From positions 310,001-374,000 of the forward strand of contig CAVZYJ010000005.1 in the NCBI GenBank assembly GCA_963779485.1: a stretch of DNA of 64,000 nucleotides. The letters are read 5' to 3'. The position numbers and the translations under genes were made by a program. The notes under the pieces were generated by a model, which made no database searches, was not told where the DNA came from, and saw only the letters and a program-made list of their open reading frames with translations. Shown piece after piece: positions 53,205-61,968 of the stretch. The DNA comes from CAVVJA01 sp963779485. Its GTDB lineage: Bacteria > Actinomycetota > Actinomycetes > Mycobacteriales > Jatrophihabitantaceae. How positions within the stretch are numbered: position 1 is the first letter of the stretch; every line of letters begins with the position of its first letter.

Positions 53205-53597
53205 CGGGAAGCGACTTCGATTAGCTCTGACAAGGTGACGGAGTAATTTGTGGGTCGCGGCTTCAGCCCCTGAAGTACTCACCGACCAACACTGGTTCGA
53301 ACGTCCACGCCATCGCCGCATCCCACAATTGAACATTACTGAAACAGCGCCTAACAACGAAACACTTCTATGCTACCCTCCCGCATGAAGCTCACGAACC
53401 ATCCCGCTCCGTTTTTCTCTCCCGTTCACGAATTTCTCGAGAAAATCACCTCCGCAACCCCAATCAATCCAAATACCTCCAGGCTCCGCTGCGTTTTCGC
53501 ACCGGGCGGGATTCAGTAATTCTCGTTATTCCCATCACTTCCAGACGACGGGAGAATCGACGGGGTTGCACCCCTTTCATCCCATTTTGGAACGACG
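53205..53597. other. intergenic space with repeat copy 2
   Basis: This gap between the convergent DUF72 genes holds the repeat TTTGTGGGTCGCGGCTTCAG at 53,247-53,266, followed by CTTCAG-CCC-CTGAAG (53,261-53,272), a small hairpin. I see no gene in the rest. Confidence 0.55.
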
Positions 53598-54569
53598 TCA
53601 CTTTCCCATCGGGAAAAGCGTGGGACGTTCTGGGGATTGGGCGGCGATCTTTTCCAATTCGGGATATTTCACACGGAGCGGATCGGGGACATTGACCTTG
53701 GCGCCCTTCAGCATGCTGAGGAGTTGCAGGGCATTCACGACGCCTTTGCCGAGGTAGTGGTTGTTGGTGACCGCGAAGACTTTTTGCGTGTGCTCCCCTT
53801 CGGCGCGGATGCGGTCGGCCCAAGGGGTCAGCTCTTCGGTGGAGTACAGATAGTTGTAGCGCTCGAACGATGGGATTGCGGGATCGTCGTTGAACCAGGT
53901 GTCGTAGCGGCGCCCGTGGAGGCGGATGTAGCCGAGGGGCGCGATTGGCGCGCGCTTCGACGACGCTTCGGCATCGCGCGGCAAGCACGAAGACGGATCG
54001 AGCGGCGTGTCTCGCGGTTCGATCGAACGGCCGATGATGGGCTGATCGATGTTGCAGAGTGCCGCGTGGTGTTCGCGCAGCAGCGCGTAAACCTCCGGCG
54101 CGTTCCACGATGCGTGGCGCAATTCGACGGCGAGTGGGTAGTCGGCGAATCGCTGGAGCAGTACGGTCAGGCTCACCATGGTTTCGGCCGTGCGATGAAA
54201 CGAGAAAGGGAACTGGGCGAGTACTGCGCCGAGCATGCCCGCGGCCCGCAGGACGTCGAAGCCTTCGCGCACGGCGCGTTCATGCTCGCGCGTCGCGATC
54301 GGATCGTGGGTGAATTTCTGCCACAGCTTTGCGGTGAACAGAAACTGCGGATTCGCCGCGACGCGCTCGAGCCATTGTTTAGCGTGGTCGGCGCGCATCG
54401 GGGAATAGAACGACGTGTTGATTTCGATCGTGTCGAAAAATTGCGCGAGGTAGGTGGCTTCGTGGAAGCCCTTCGGGCGGCGCGCCGGGTAGACGTAGCC
54501 GGCCCAGTCCGTGTAGGACCAGCCGGCGGGGCCGATGCGGATTTCGGGGCGAGGATTCGGGGCGATCAT
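53598..54569 (-). CDS. DUF72 family protein (copy 2)
   Basis: The 323-residue protein begins MIAPNPRPEIRIGPAGWSYTDW and has the motifs YLAQFFDTIEINTSFYSPM, VLAQFPFSFHRTAETM, LAVELRHASWNAPEVY and GYIRLHGRRYDTWFND. It belongs to a different branch of DUF72 than copy 1, with a typical short Tyr-rich middle region (NYLYSTEELTPWADRI). Both copies being together suggests related roles. Function unknown; a phosphate- or nucleotide-binding role has been proposed only from structure. Confidence 0.9.
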   Translation of the reverse strand: MIAPNPRPEIRIGPAGWSYTDWAGYVYPARRPKGFHEATYLAQFFDTIEINTSFYSPMRADHAKQWLERVAANPQFLFTAKLWQKFTHDPIATREHERAVREGFDVLRAAGMLGAVLAQFPFSFHRTAETMVSLTVLLQRFADYPLAVELRHASWNAPEVYALLREHHAALCNIDQPIIGRSIEPRDTPLDPSSCLPRDAEASSKRAPIAPLGYIRLHGRRYDTWFNDDPAIPSFERYNYLYSTEELTPWADRIRAEGEHTQKVFAVTNNHYLGKGVVNALQLLSMLKGAKVNVPDPLRVKYPELEKIAAQSPERPTLFPMGK

Positions 54570-54876
54570 GTTTGCGTGGGTGGCTAAGAGGGCGCGCTGA
54601 AGCGATGCCCTTACATGTCGATTTGAGGCTCGATGCAGAGTAGGCGGGGCGACGCAGGTGTGTCAACGTGAGTGCGTGCGGGGCTGAAACCTCTGCTTGA
54701 TGGTGCGAGGTTCGAACATGGGAAGCTGGCCGGGGGTACGGTTTCGGTTTCGCAATTGAGGTGGCAAAACGGGTTTGCCGCGCGCTCGGCGCGGCGCTAT
54801 GCTGGGGCTACTATGCGGCGCACAGCGGAAGTCTGCGTTGCCTTTCCTGCAGGAAATCCAACCCACGGGTGCATTC
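54570..54876. other. intergenic space, no gene seen
   Basis: The 307 bases between the divergent DUF72 gene and the hibernation factor gene hold two promoters by position but no gene, repeat or strong hairpin that I can see. Open frames here overlap and lack family similarity. Confidence 0.5.
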
Positions 54877-55236
54877 ATGAAATTTTCCATCAGCTACAAG
54901 CATGTCGAGGCGCACGAGGCTGTCGAAACCGATACCGCGCACGCCGTTGAGAAATTGTCCCGCCTTCTGAAATTCTATGAACCTGATCTGGTGCAGCTGC
55001 ACGGGGTTTTTTCGCAAAACCCCCACAAAGAAGAGCACTCCTTTTCGCTGAACCTTTCTCTACCAACCGGGACGCTGCACGCCACCGGCACTGGCGAAAA
55101 CGTTCGCGCCGCTTGCAAGGCGGCGTTCGCCGAACTCGAATCGCAATTGAAGAAGCATCAATCCCGCCTTCGGCACGACCACGAATGGAAGCGCAAGCAG
55201 CGTCCGCGAATGACTCCACCGCTGCCGCAAACGTGA
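54877..55236 (+). CDS. ribosome hibernation factor, HPF/RaiA family
   Basis: The 119-residue protein starts MKFSISYKHVEAHEAVETD and shows the S30AE fold: the first beta strand, helix TAHAVEKLSRLLKFYEP, strands QLHGVFSQNPHKEEHSFSLNL and LHATGTGENVRAACKAAFAELESQLKKHQSR. It is a short form, like RaiA or short HPF, with a basic C-terminus that could contact rRNA. It inactivates ribosomes in stationary phase or stress. It stands alone here. Confidence 0.86.
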   Translation: MKFSISYKHVEAHEAVETDTAHAVEKLSRLLKFYEPDLVQLHGVFSQNPHKEEHSFSLNLSLPTGTLHATGTGENVRAACKAAFAELESQLKKHQSRLRHDHEWKRKQRPRMTPPLPQT

Positions 55237-55679
55237 TGCCGACGATCTAACATCCCGCATACGCAGAGTCACCGAGACGCACTCGATCCCGGATCCGCAT
55301 TGGGGTTGTTGGGAACGGGTTTGTTGCGACGAAGAAATTCGGACCGACGAATCTGCGAATGCAATAATGCAAATCCCGAAACGCTTCAAACGCCCGTCGT
55401 TGTAACGTTTTTGTAACCACCCTTGGTTTCGCGTATCCAACCGCGTATCACCCACTCCCCTGATGTGAGGGGCAGGAAAAGATTTCAACAGCGTCTCAAC
55501 ACAGCCCAGTCGTGTTGGGAATCGAGCTCCTGGAGTTTGCAAATCCCGGGCATCGGTTCGGCGTTGTGGAAATCATCGCGGCTGAGTGTTCTCAGCCATT
55601 GGACAGAAATCGAAAGTTACATCGCTAAAGCTTCGCTGCTTTCCGATGTGCCCGTGGTCAGTGCACAGCGGCAAAGGGG
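55237..55679. other. intergenic space before cytochrome gene
   Basis: No gene is seen in these 443 bases. A long overlapping frame from 55,423 has no family match. GCAAAGGGGG at the right end is a ribosome binding site for the cytochrome gene. Confidence 0.45.
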
Positions 55680-57077
55680 GTGGGTGTGTCTTCAAATCAA
55701 AAGATGGTGCGGTTGGTGGCTATCACTGCGCTCGCTAGCGGTATGTTGCTGTCGGCGCACATCTTCCTGCGATCCCAATCCATCGCGGAGGCTTCGGCCC
55801 GAAGTGACGGGCAGGACGATTTGCAAAAGGTAAAAAATCCGGAGCACGATAGAGACGACGATAGCGATGATCACGCGGAACGCCTGACCAATCGTGGCCG
55901 GGAGATTTTTCGCTTTGATACGTTCGGCGATGAAGCGTTTTGGGGCGATACGATTCATCTGCATCAAGCGATCGAAGGGGCAAAGCTCGGCGGTGTGGGT
56001 CCCGGAGTCAGTCCCGCAACGGCGTTGGCGGTGGGGCTGAAAGTGGATGTCGACGCGCTTCCTTCTTCTCTTGTGCAGGCGCTGAAGAAAGGCCAGGTCA
56101 ATCTCAATGATCCCGCTACGACGCTGGCGCTGCTGAAGCTGAATGCGGTTGTTGGCGTTGCCGGAATTTTCAACGAGCAGGGAACGCTGAAGTCGATGGG
56201 CATCCAATGTGCGTTGTGCCATTCCACAGTGAACGATTCACTGGCGCCCGGCATCGGGCAACGGCTGGATGGCTGGGCGAATCGCGACTTGAATGTCGGT
56301 GCGATCATAGCGCTTGCGCCGGACCTGTCCTTGCCGGCGAAATTGCTGGGGGCTGATCAGACGACGGTGCGAAAGGTGCTCAACAGCTGGGGCGCTGGAC
56401 ATTTCGATGCAGAGTTGTTCATGGATGGCAAAGCATTTCGTCCAGACGGAAAAACTGCGGCGGTCCTGATACCGCCGGCGTTTGGACTGGCCGGTGTGAA
56501 TTTGCATACGTGGACGGGATGGGGCTCGGTTACATACTGGAACGCGTTCGTCGCGGTTCTTGAGATGCATGGCAAAGGAAACTTTTTCGATTCGCGATTG
56601 AACGATATGGAGCAATTCCCGGTCGCGGCGCAAAACGGTTTCGCAGACGTAAAGAACGATCCCGACCTGGTGACGTCGAAACTCGCTCCGCTCCATTTCT
56701 ATCAACTTGGGCTTGTTGCTCCGAAGCCGCCGAAGAGCAGCTTTAACGAAGAGGCTGCCGAACGAGGGAAGAAGGTTTTTGAAGGTCAGGCCAAGTGCGC
56801 GAGTTGCCACGTTGCGCCGTTGTTCACCGAGCCCGGATGGAACATGCATACGCCGGAGGAAATTGGCGTCGACGATTTTCAGGCCAATCGAGCTCCGGAC
56901 AAGCGCTACCGGACTTCTCCACTGAAGGGTTTGTGGACACACACCAAAGGTGGCTTCTATCACGATGGGCGGTTTGCGACGTTGGGTAGCGTGGTCGATC
57001 ACTACAACACCTTCTTTGGGTTGAATCTGAGTCAGGATCAGAAGGCGGATTTGGTTCAATACCTTAAATCGTTGTAG
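55680..57077 (+). CDS. dihaem cytochrome c peroxidase-like protein
   Basis: The 465-residue exported protein has an N-terminal membrane segment (LVAITALASGMLLSAHIFL), then two CxxCH haem motifs, CALCH (177-181) and CASCH (373-377), in two cytochrome c domains as in the di-haem cytochrome c peroxidase/MauG superfamily. The second domain resembles YHDGRFATLGSVVDHYNTFF, common in that group. It probably reduces peroxides or transfers electrons in the periplasm. The start could be GTG at 55,680, GTG at 55,686 or ATG at 55,704. Confidence 0.85.
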   Translation: MGVSSNQKMVRLVAITALASGMLLSAHIFLRSQSIAEASARSDGQDDLQKVKNPEHDRDDDSDDHAERLTNRGREIFRFDTFGDEAFWGDTIHLHQAIEGAKLGGVGPGVSPATALAVGLKVDVDALPSSLVQALKKGQVNLNDPATTLALLKLNAVVGVAGIFNEQGTLKSMGIQCALCHSTVNDSLAPGIGQRLDGWANRDLNVGAIIALAPDLSLPAKLLGADQTTVRKVLNSWGAGHFDAELFMDGKAFRPDGKTAAVLIPPAFGLAGVNLHTWTGWGSVTYWNAFVAVLEMHGKGNFFDSRLNDMEQFPVAAQNGFADVKNDPDLVTSKLAPLHFYQLGLVAPKPPKSSFNEEAAERGKKVFEGQAKCASCHVAPLFTEPGWNMHTPEEIGVDDFQANRAPDKRYRTSPLKGLWTHTKGGFYHDGRFATLGSVVDHYNTFFGLNLSQDQKADLVQYLKSL

Positions 57078-57306
57078 GGCGGGGGCTCTGCCGCGCGTTT
57101 CTTGATGGGCGAGCGGTACGATCGAGTGGTGCAGCGGTTTCCTGCCCAACGGGAGCTCCCATGTCTCGACCACGAACGGAAACCGCACGCACCTTCGGTA
57201 TGGTGCTCCACTCATTCCTCGAAATGGCCGTCGCCTAGTTGGTCGGTGCGACAGGTACTGCACGAATTAAAGTCGAATCCACTAAAATTGGGACTCTCCA
57301 TCAGGC

Positions 57307-57320
57307 GCAGGCGCGCCTGC
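57307..57320. promoter_or_regulatory. 14-base palindrome upstream of AraC-DinB gene
   Basis: GCAGGCGCGCCTGC is a perfect palindrome 36 bases upstream of the ATG of the AraC-DinB protein. It may be a self-regulatory operator, though GC-rich palindromes of this length can occur by chance. Confidence 0.4.
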
Positions 57321-57356
57321 CGTGTTAGTTTGCGTTCGAGCAAATGGATTTGAGCC

Positions 57357-58307
57357 ATGGGCGCTAAAGACGACAAGTTGGTGGGACGGCTTGCGGGCGT
57401 TGTGCTCGACTCGCTGGACGCGACTGGAGATGCCGGCGAACTGGCGCGGCGCGCGTATCAGAGCCGCTCCGGATTCTTTCGTCTGTTCCAGGCGCTGATC
57501 GAGGAAAGCCCCGGTGCGATGAGGCGGCGATTGCTGCTGGAGCGTGCTGCGTGGCAGTTGGCGCGCACCTCGGCTTCGGTCACAGACGTCGCGCTGGACG
57601 CGAGCTACGGTTCGCTCGAAGCGTTTACGCGGGCGTTCCGCGCGGCGTTCGGGTTGTCGCCGAGCATGTATCGGCGGACGGGTGTGACGCGAATTCATTT
57701 GCCCGCGCCAAATGCATTCCATTTTCGGCCAACGGAGTCACAGTTGAAAGGAGCGAACACAAACATGGACCTCTTCGATCTTTTTGCGGGCACGGAATCC
57801 TGGTACACGCGGCGTTTGTTGAAAGAAGCCACCGCACTCAGCGACGGCCAGCTCGATCAGTCTCTGGACGGCATCGCAAAGGTTTTCCCCTGGGACAAGC
57901 CGGACCGAAACCTGCGTGAAATACTGGAGCGCATGGTGCAAACCAAAGAAGTGTGGGCGGCCGCGCTGACCGGCGGAGAAATGCCCGCTCTGGATGGACT
58001 GCCTGCGAAGGAACGCACTCCGGCGGCGATGCTCGAGCGATTCGAGAAGGCGGAAGCGGATTTTCATCGCATCTTGCGTGACGTTCGGGATCGTGGCGCG
58101 TGGGACGAGAGTTTTGTCGATGCGCTGTGCGAGCCGGCGGAGACGTTTACGTACGGCGCGATGTTCGCGCACGTGATTACATTTAATGCCTATCGCCGCC
58201 TGTCAGCGCTGGATGCGTTCCATCGCCTGGGAGTGAAGATGCCAGGCTCGGGCTGCCCGACGGAGTATGAGGCGACGATCACTCCGCGCGCGACGGCGGC
58301 CAAGTGA
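57357..58307 (+). CDS. AraC-type HTH fused to DinB domain
   Basis: The 316-residue protein has an AraC helix-turn-helix in residues about 20-108 (SGFFRLFQALIEESPGAMRR, TSASVTDVALDASYGSLEAFTRAFR), then a DinB/YfiT-like four-helix domain from residue about 135 (DLFAGTESWYTRRLLKEATAL, LREILERMVQTKEVWAAAL, YGAMFAHVITFNAYRRLSALD), with His residues that could bind metal. Such proteins may sense thiol reagents or small ligands. The fused DinB probably modulates the regulator. It is followed after 22 bases by a DoxX gene. Confidence 0.87.
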   Translation: MGAKDDKLVGRLAGVVLDSLDATGDAGELARRAYQSRSGFFRLFQALIEESPGAMRRRLLLERAAWQLARTSASVTDVALDASYGSLEAFTRAFRAAFGLSPSMYRRTGVTRIHLPAPNAFHFRPTESQLKGANTNMDLFDLFAGTESWYTRRLLKEATALSDGQLDQSLDGIAKVFPWDKPDRNLREILERMVQTKEVWAAALTGGEMPALDGLPAKERTPAAMLERFEKAEADFHRILRDVRDRGAWDESFVDALCEPAETFTYGAMFAHVITFNAYRRLSALDAFHRLGVKMPGSGCPTEYEATITPRATAAK

Positions 58308-58329
58308 ATCCGAACGGAGGCACGCCGCG

Positions 58330-58737
58330 ATGAATCGCACGGACGCGGGAGTGTGGATAGGTCGAGCTTTCGCAGCGTTAGCGATGCTGGTGATGATTGG
58401 AAGCGCGCTGGCGAAATTCGCGCGCGCACCGGAAATGGTGAGCGGACTGGCGAAAGCCGGTTTCCCAGATAACGCCATTCTTCCAATCGCCACGTTGGAG
58501 TTGCTATGTGCGCTGCTCTATCTTTGGCGTCGCACCGCGATCGTTGGAACGCTTCTCGTGACAGGATATCTCGGCGGAGCAATCGTGGTTCAGATCGTAA
58601 GCCGCCAAACCGTTGCGATTCCAGTGATCGTCGGGATGCTAGCCTGGGCCGGAACGTACCTGAGGATTCGCGAATTGCGCCAGTTCTTACGCGTTGAAGA
58701 CCGCTTGGCTTCGAATCGGTTCGATCGCGCGACCTAG
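58330..58737 (+). CDS. DoxX family membrane protein
   Basis: The 135-residue protein starts MNRTDAGVWIGRAFAALAML and has four transmembrane segments with the DoxX-like pattern (GSALAKFARAPEMVSGLAKAG, LELLCALLYLWRRTAIVGTL, GYLGGAIVVQIV, IVGMLAWAGTYLRIR). DoxX-type proteins are often in oxidative-stress contexts. It follows the AraC-DinB gene and is likely in the same operon. Its last bases overlap the convergent oxyR by four. Confidence 0.83.
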   Translation: MNRTDAGVWIGRAFAALAMLVMIGSALAKFARAPEMVSGLAKAGFPDNAILPIATLELLCALLYLWRRTAIVGTLLVTGYLGGAIVVQIVSRQTVAIPVIVGMLAWAGTYLRIRELRQFLRVEDRLASNRFDRAT

Positions 58738-59621
58738 CGGTTTCTTTCCACCGATCCGGGTTTTAGTTCGGAGAGGAAGGCGCGTTGGATTCGGTTTAGG
58801 CTGCGAGAGCGGAGGGTGGCGGCTACGATAGTGCGGGTGGCTTTGGGGTCGCTGAGGCGGACGTAGCGGCAGCCGGCGTTGCGGTCGATGGCCATTTCGG
58901 GAATTAGGGAGACGCCGACGCCGGCTGCGACCATTCCGAGGAGGCTGCTGAACTGGCCGCTTTCGAAAGCAATGTTGGGAGTGACGCGGGCGTGGGTGCA
59001 GGTGCTGATGCTGAGATCGCGGAAGCAGTGGCCGTCGCGGAGCATGACGAAGGATTCTCCGCGGAGATCTTTGAGGGCGAGCGACGTGGCCAGGGCGCGC
59101 GGGTCGTTTTTTCTTAGGGCGGCGAATAGCGGCTCGGTGCGGATCGGGAATTGCTCGAGATCTTTGTGGTGTAGTGGGAGAGCCAGGATCGCGACGTCGA
59201 TGGAGAGGTCGCGAAGGCCTTCGATGAGGACGGATGTGGTTTCTTCGATGATGCGAAGTTTCGCGTCGGGATATTTTTTTGCAAAGGCCGCGGTGTAAGC
59301 CGGCATCAGATACGGCGCGACCGTGGGAATGACGCCGACGGCGACGCTGCCGCGGAGGTCTGCGTTTTTTTCGGCTACGCTGGAGCGCGCGACGTCCATT
59401 TGCTCGAGAATCGCGCGGGCCTGAGGAACAAAAACACGGCCGGCTTCGGTTAGGCGGACGCTGCGGCCCAGGCGATCGAAGAGTTTTACCCCCAAATCCT
59501 CTTCCAATTTCAAAATCTGCTGTGAGAGCGAGGGCTGCGTGATCTGACAGCGCTCGGCGGCGCGGCTGAAGTTGCCGGTGTCGGCGATGGCGCAAACATA
59601 TTTCAGTTGGTGGAATTCCAT
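58734..59621 (-). CDS. oxyR: LysR family peroxide sensor OxyR
   Basis: The 295-residue protein has the LysR HTH (MEFHQLKYVCAIADTGNFSR, AERCQITQPSLSQQILKLEE) and the substrate-binding domain with both redox cysteines at the E. coli positions: Cys199 in GHCFRD and Cys208 in STCTH, nine residues apart. The regulator forms a disulfide on peroxide and activates katG. It is divergent from katG with 139 bases between, the standard arrangement. Confidence 0.93.
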   Translation of the reverse strand: MEFHQLKYVCAIADTGNFSRAAERCQITQPSLSQQILKLEEDLGVKLFDRLGRSVRLTEAGRVFVPQARAILEQMDVARSSVAEKNADLRGSVAVGVIPTVAPYLMPAYTAAFAKKYPDAKLRIIEETTSVLIEGLRDLSIDVAILALPLHHKDLEQFPIRTEPLFAALRKNDPRALATSLALKDLRGESFVMLRDGHCFRDLSISTCTHARVTPNIAFESGQFSSLLGMVAAGVGVSLIPEMAIDRNAGCRYVRLSDPKATRTIVAATLRSRSLNRIQRAFLSELKPGSVERNR

Positions 59622-59760
59622 AGAGAATGACTATACCAAGAATGGGTTTTACGTATTGGAACTATGCCCCACTACGATGCTACTTTAAGTTTGTAGAGAT
59701 TGATGCGCGGATTTTTCAACGAGCTCAACCGTTGAACCGAAGCACTGAGGAGAGTACGAA
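59622..59760. promoter_or_regulatory. divergent oxyR-katG control region
   Basis: The 139-base gap holds the promoters of both genes. CTAT boxes occur (GACTATACC near 59,630 and GAACTATGC near 59,660) and could belong to an OxyR site of the ATAG-N7-CTAT type; I cannot fit a full tetrameric site. AGGAGAG before the katG ATG is its ribosome binding site. Confidence 0.55.
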
Positions 59761-61968
59761 ATGGCAACCGAAGCGAAGTGTCCCATTCATCACAGCAGCG
59801 GCGCAGGCACAACGAACCGCGACTGGTGGCCGAACCACCTGAACTTGAACCTGCTGCATCAGCATTCGGCGATGTCCGATCCGATGGACAAAGATTTTGA
59901 CTATGCGGAAGAGTTCAAGAAGCTCGACTACAAGGCGCTCAAGCAAGATCTTGCGGCGTTGATGACGGATTCGCAGGACTGGTGGCCGGCAGATTTCGGG
60001 CACTACGGTCCGTTGTTTATTCGCATGGCGTGGCACAGCGCGGGAACCTACCGCACGCACGATGGCCGCGGGGGCGGGGGCAGAGGGCAGCAGCGGTTCG
60101 CTCCGCTGAACAGCTGGCCGGACAATGTGAATTTGGATCGAGCGCGGCGTTTGCTCTGGCCCATCAAGCAGAAATACGGGAAGAGAATTTCGTGGGCTGA
60201 TTTGATGATCCTCGCCGGAAACGTGGCGCTGGAAACGATGGGTTTCAAAACGTTTGGATTTGCCGGCGGACGTCCGGACGTTTGGGAGCCGGACCTGGAT
60301 GTGAATTGGGGACTGGAAACGACGTGGATGGGGACGGACAAACGCTATTCGGGCGAGCGCGATCTGGCGAATCCGTACGGCGCGACTACGATGGGGTTGA
60401 TTTACGTGAACCCGGAAGGGCCGGAAGGGAAGCCGGATCCCGTCGCGGCGGCGAAGGATATTCGCGAGACGTTTGGGCGCATGGCGATGAACGATGAAGA
60501 GACAGTTGCGTTGATCGCGGGTGGTCACACGTTTGGTAAGACGCACGGCGCTGCTGATCCGAAAAAACACATGGGAGCGGAGCCGGAAGGTTCGCCGATC
60601 GAGGAGCAGGGGCTTGGATGGACGAGCGCTTACTCTACGGGCATCGCAGGAGACGCGATCACGAGCGGGCTGGAAGTCACGTGGACGAGCACGCCGACGA
60701 AGTGGAGCAATGATTTCTTCGAGCACCTGTTCAAGTACGAGTGGGAGCTGACAAAGAGTCCGGGCGGCGCGCACCAGTGGAAGCCGAAGGGTGACGCGGG
60801 CGCTGCGTCGGTGCCGGACGCGCATAATTCATCGAAGCGTCATGCGCCAGCGATGCTGACTACGGATTTGTCGATGAAATTCGATCCGGTTTACGAAAAG
60901 ATCTCGCGGCGATTTTATGACAATCCGGCGGTGTTTGCGGATGCTTTTGCGCGGGCGTGGTTCAAGCTGACGCATCGCGATATGGGGCCGCGTGAGCGGT
61001 ATCTCGGGCCGGAGGTGCCGAAGGAAGAATTGCTTTGGCAGGATCCGATTCCGGCGGTGAATCACAAGTTGGTGGATGAGAACGATGTGGCTTCGCTGAC
61101 GGAGAAAATACTGGCGTCGGGGCTGACGGTCTCGCAGCTCGTGTCGACGGCCTGGGCTTCGGCTGCGACTTATCGTGGATCGGACAAGCGTGGCGGCGCG
61201 AATGGCGGGCGCATCCGGCTTGCTCCGCAGAGGGATTGGAAAGTGAATCAGCCGGAACAGCTGCAGAAGGTGTTGAAGGCGCTCGAGAAGATTCAGGGCG
61301 ATTTCAATGCGGCGCAGACGGACGGAAAAAAGATCTCGCTGGCCGACTTGATTGTGCTGGCGGGTTGCGCCGGTGTCGAGAAAGCCGCGAAAAATGCGGG
61401 TATCTCGGTGACCGTTCCATTTACGCCGGGGCGCATGGACGCCTCGCAGGAGCAGACCGACGTGCAGTCGTTCGCGGTGCTTGAACCGGCGGCGGATGGT
61501 TTCCGGTCGTATGCCAACGGACATGCCGAAGCGCCGGCGGAGGTTGAACTGCTGGACAAGGCGCAGTTACTCACGCTGACGGCACCGGAACTGACGGTGT
61601 TGGTTGGTGGCATGCGCGTGCTGAATACCAACTTCGGCGGAACGAAGTTCGGCGTGTTCACCAAGAAGCCCGAGGCGTTGACGAACGACTTCTTCATCAA
61701 TCTGCTGGATATGCGGACGGCGTGGAAGGCGACGTCGAAGGCTGAGGATACGTTTGAGGGGCGCGATCGCAAGAGCGGAGAGGTCCGCTGGACGGCGACG
61801 CGAGCCGATCTTGTCTTCGGTTCGAATGCGCAGCTGCGTGCGTTGTCGGAGGTATACGGTAGTTCGGACGCGCACGGGAAGTTTGTGCAGGACTTCGTCG
61901 GCGCGTGGAGCAAGGTAATGAATCTGGATCGCTTTGACCTCGCGGCGCGGAATGGTGTCGCGGCCTAG
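59761..61968 (+). CDS. katG: catalase-peroxidase KatG
   Basis: The 735-residue bifunctional enzyme has the distal triad FIRMAWHSAGTYR (Arg88, Trp91, His92), the proximal haem ligand in IAGGHTFGKTHG (His256), and the residues for the Met-Tyr-Trp adduct (Trp91, Tyr215 in LIYVNPEG, Met241 in GRMAMND). A second C-terminal peroxidase-like domain follows. It degrades hydrogen peroxide and organic peroxides. The stop overlaps the convergent hydrolase gene by four bases. Confidence 0.96.
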   Translation: MATEAKCPIHHSSGAGTTNRDWWPNHLNLNLLHQHSAMSDPMDKDFDYAEEFKKLDYKALKQDLAALMTDSQDWWPADFGHYGPLFIRMAWHSAGTYRTHDGRGGGGRGQQRFAPLNSWPDNVNLDRARRLLWPIKQKYGKRISWADLMILAGNVALETMGFKTFGFAGGRPDVWEPDLDVNWGLETTWMGTDKRYSGERDLANPYGATTMGLIYVNPEGPEGKPDPVAAAKDIRETFGRMAMNDEETVALIAGGHTFGKTHGAADPKKHMGAEPEGSPIEEQGLGWTSAYSTGIAGDAITSGLEVTWTSTPTKWSNDFFEHLFKYEWELTKSPGGAHQWKPKGDAGAASVPDAHNSSKRHAPAMLTTDLSMKFDPVYEKISRRFYDNPAVFADAFARAWFKLTHRDMGPRERYLGPEVPKEELLWQDPIPAVNHKLVDENDVASLTEKILASGLTVSQLVSTAWASAATYRGSDKRGGANGGRIRLAPQRDWKVNQPEQLQKVLKALEKIQGDFNAAQTDGKKISLADLIVLAGCAGVEKAAKNAGISVTVPFTPGRMDASQEQTDVQSFAVLEPAADGFRSYANGHAEAPAEVELLDKAQLLTLTAPELTVLVGGMRVLNTNFGGTKFGVFTKKPEALTNDFFINLLDMRTAWKATSKAEDTFEGRDRKSGEVRWTATRADLVFGSNAQLRALSEVYGSSDAHGKFVQDFVGAWSKVMNLDRFDLAARNGVAA

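Noticed and set aside
53221..53597. Extra gene between the two DUF72 genes
   Set aside because: No open frame with coding character or family similarity exists there.
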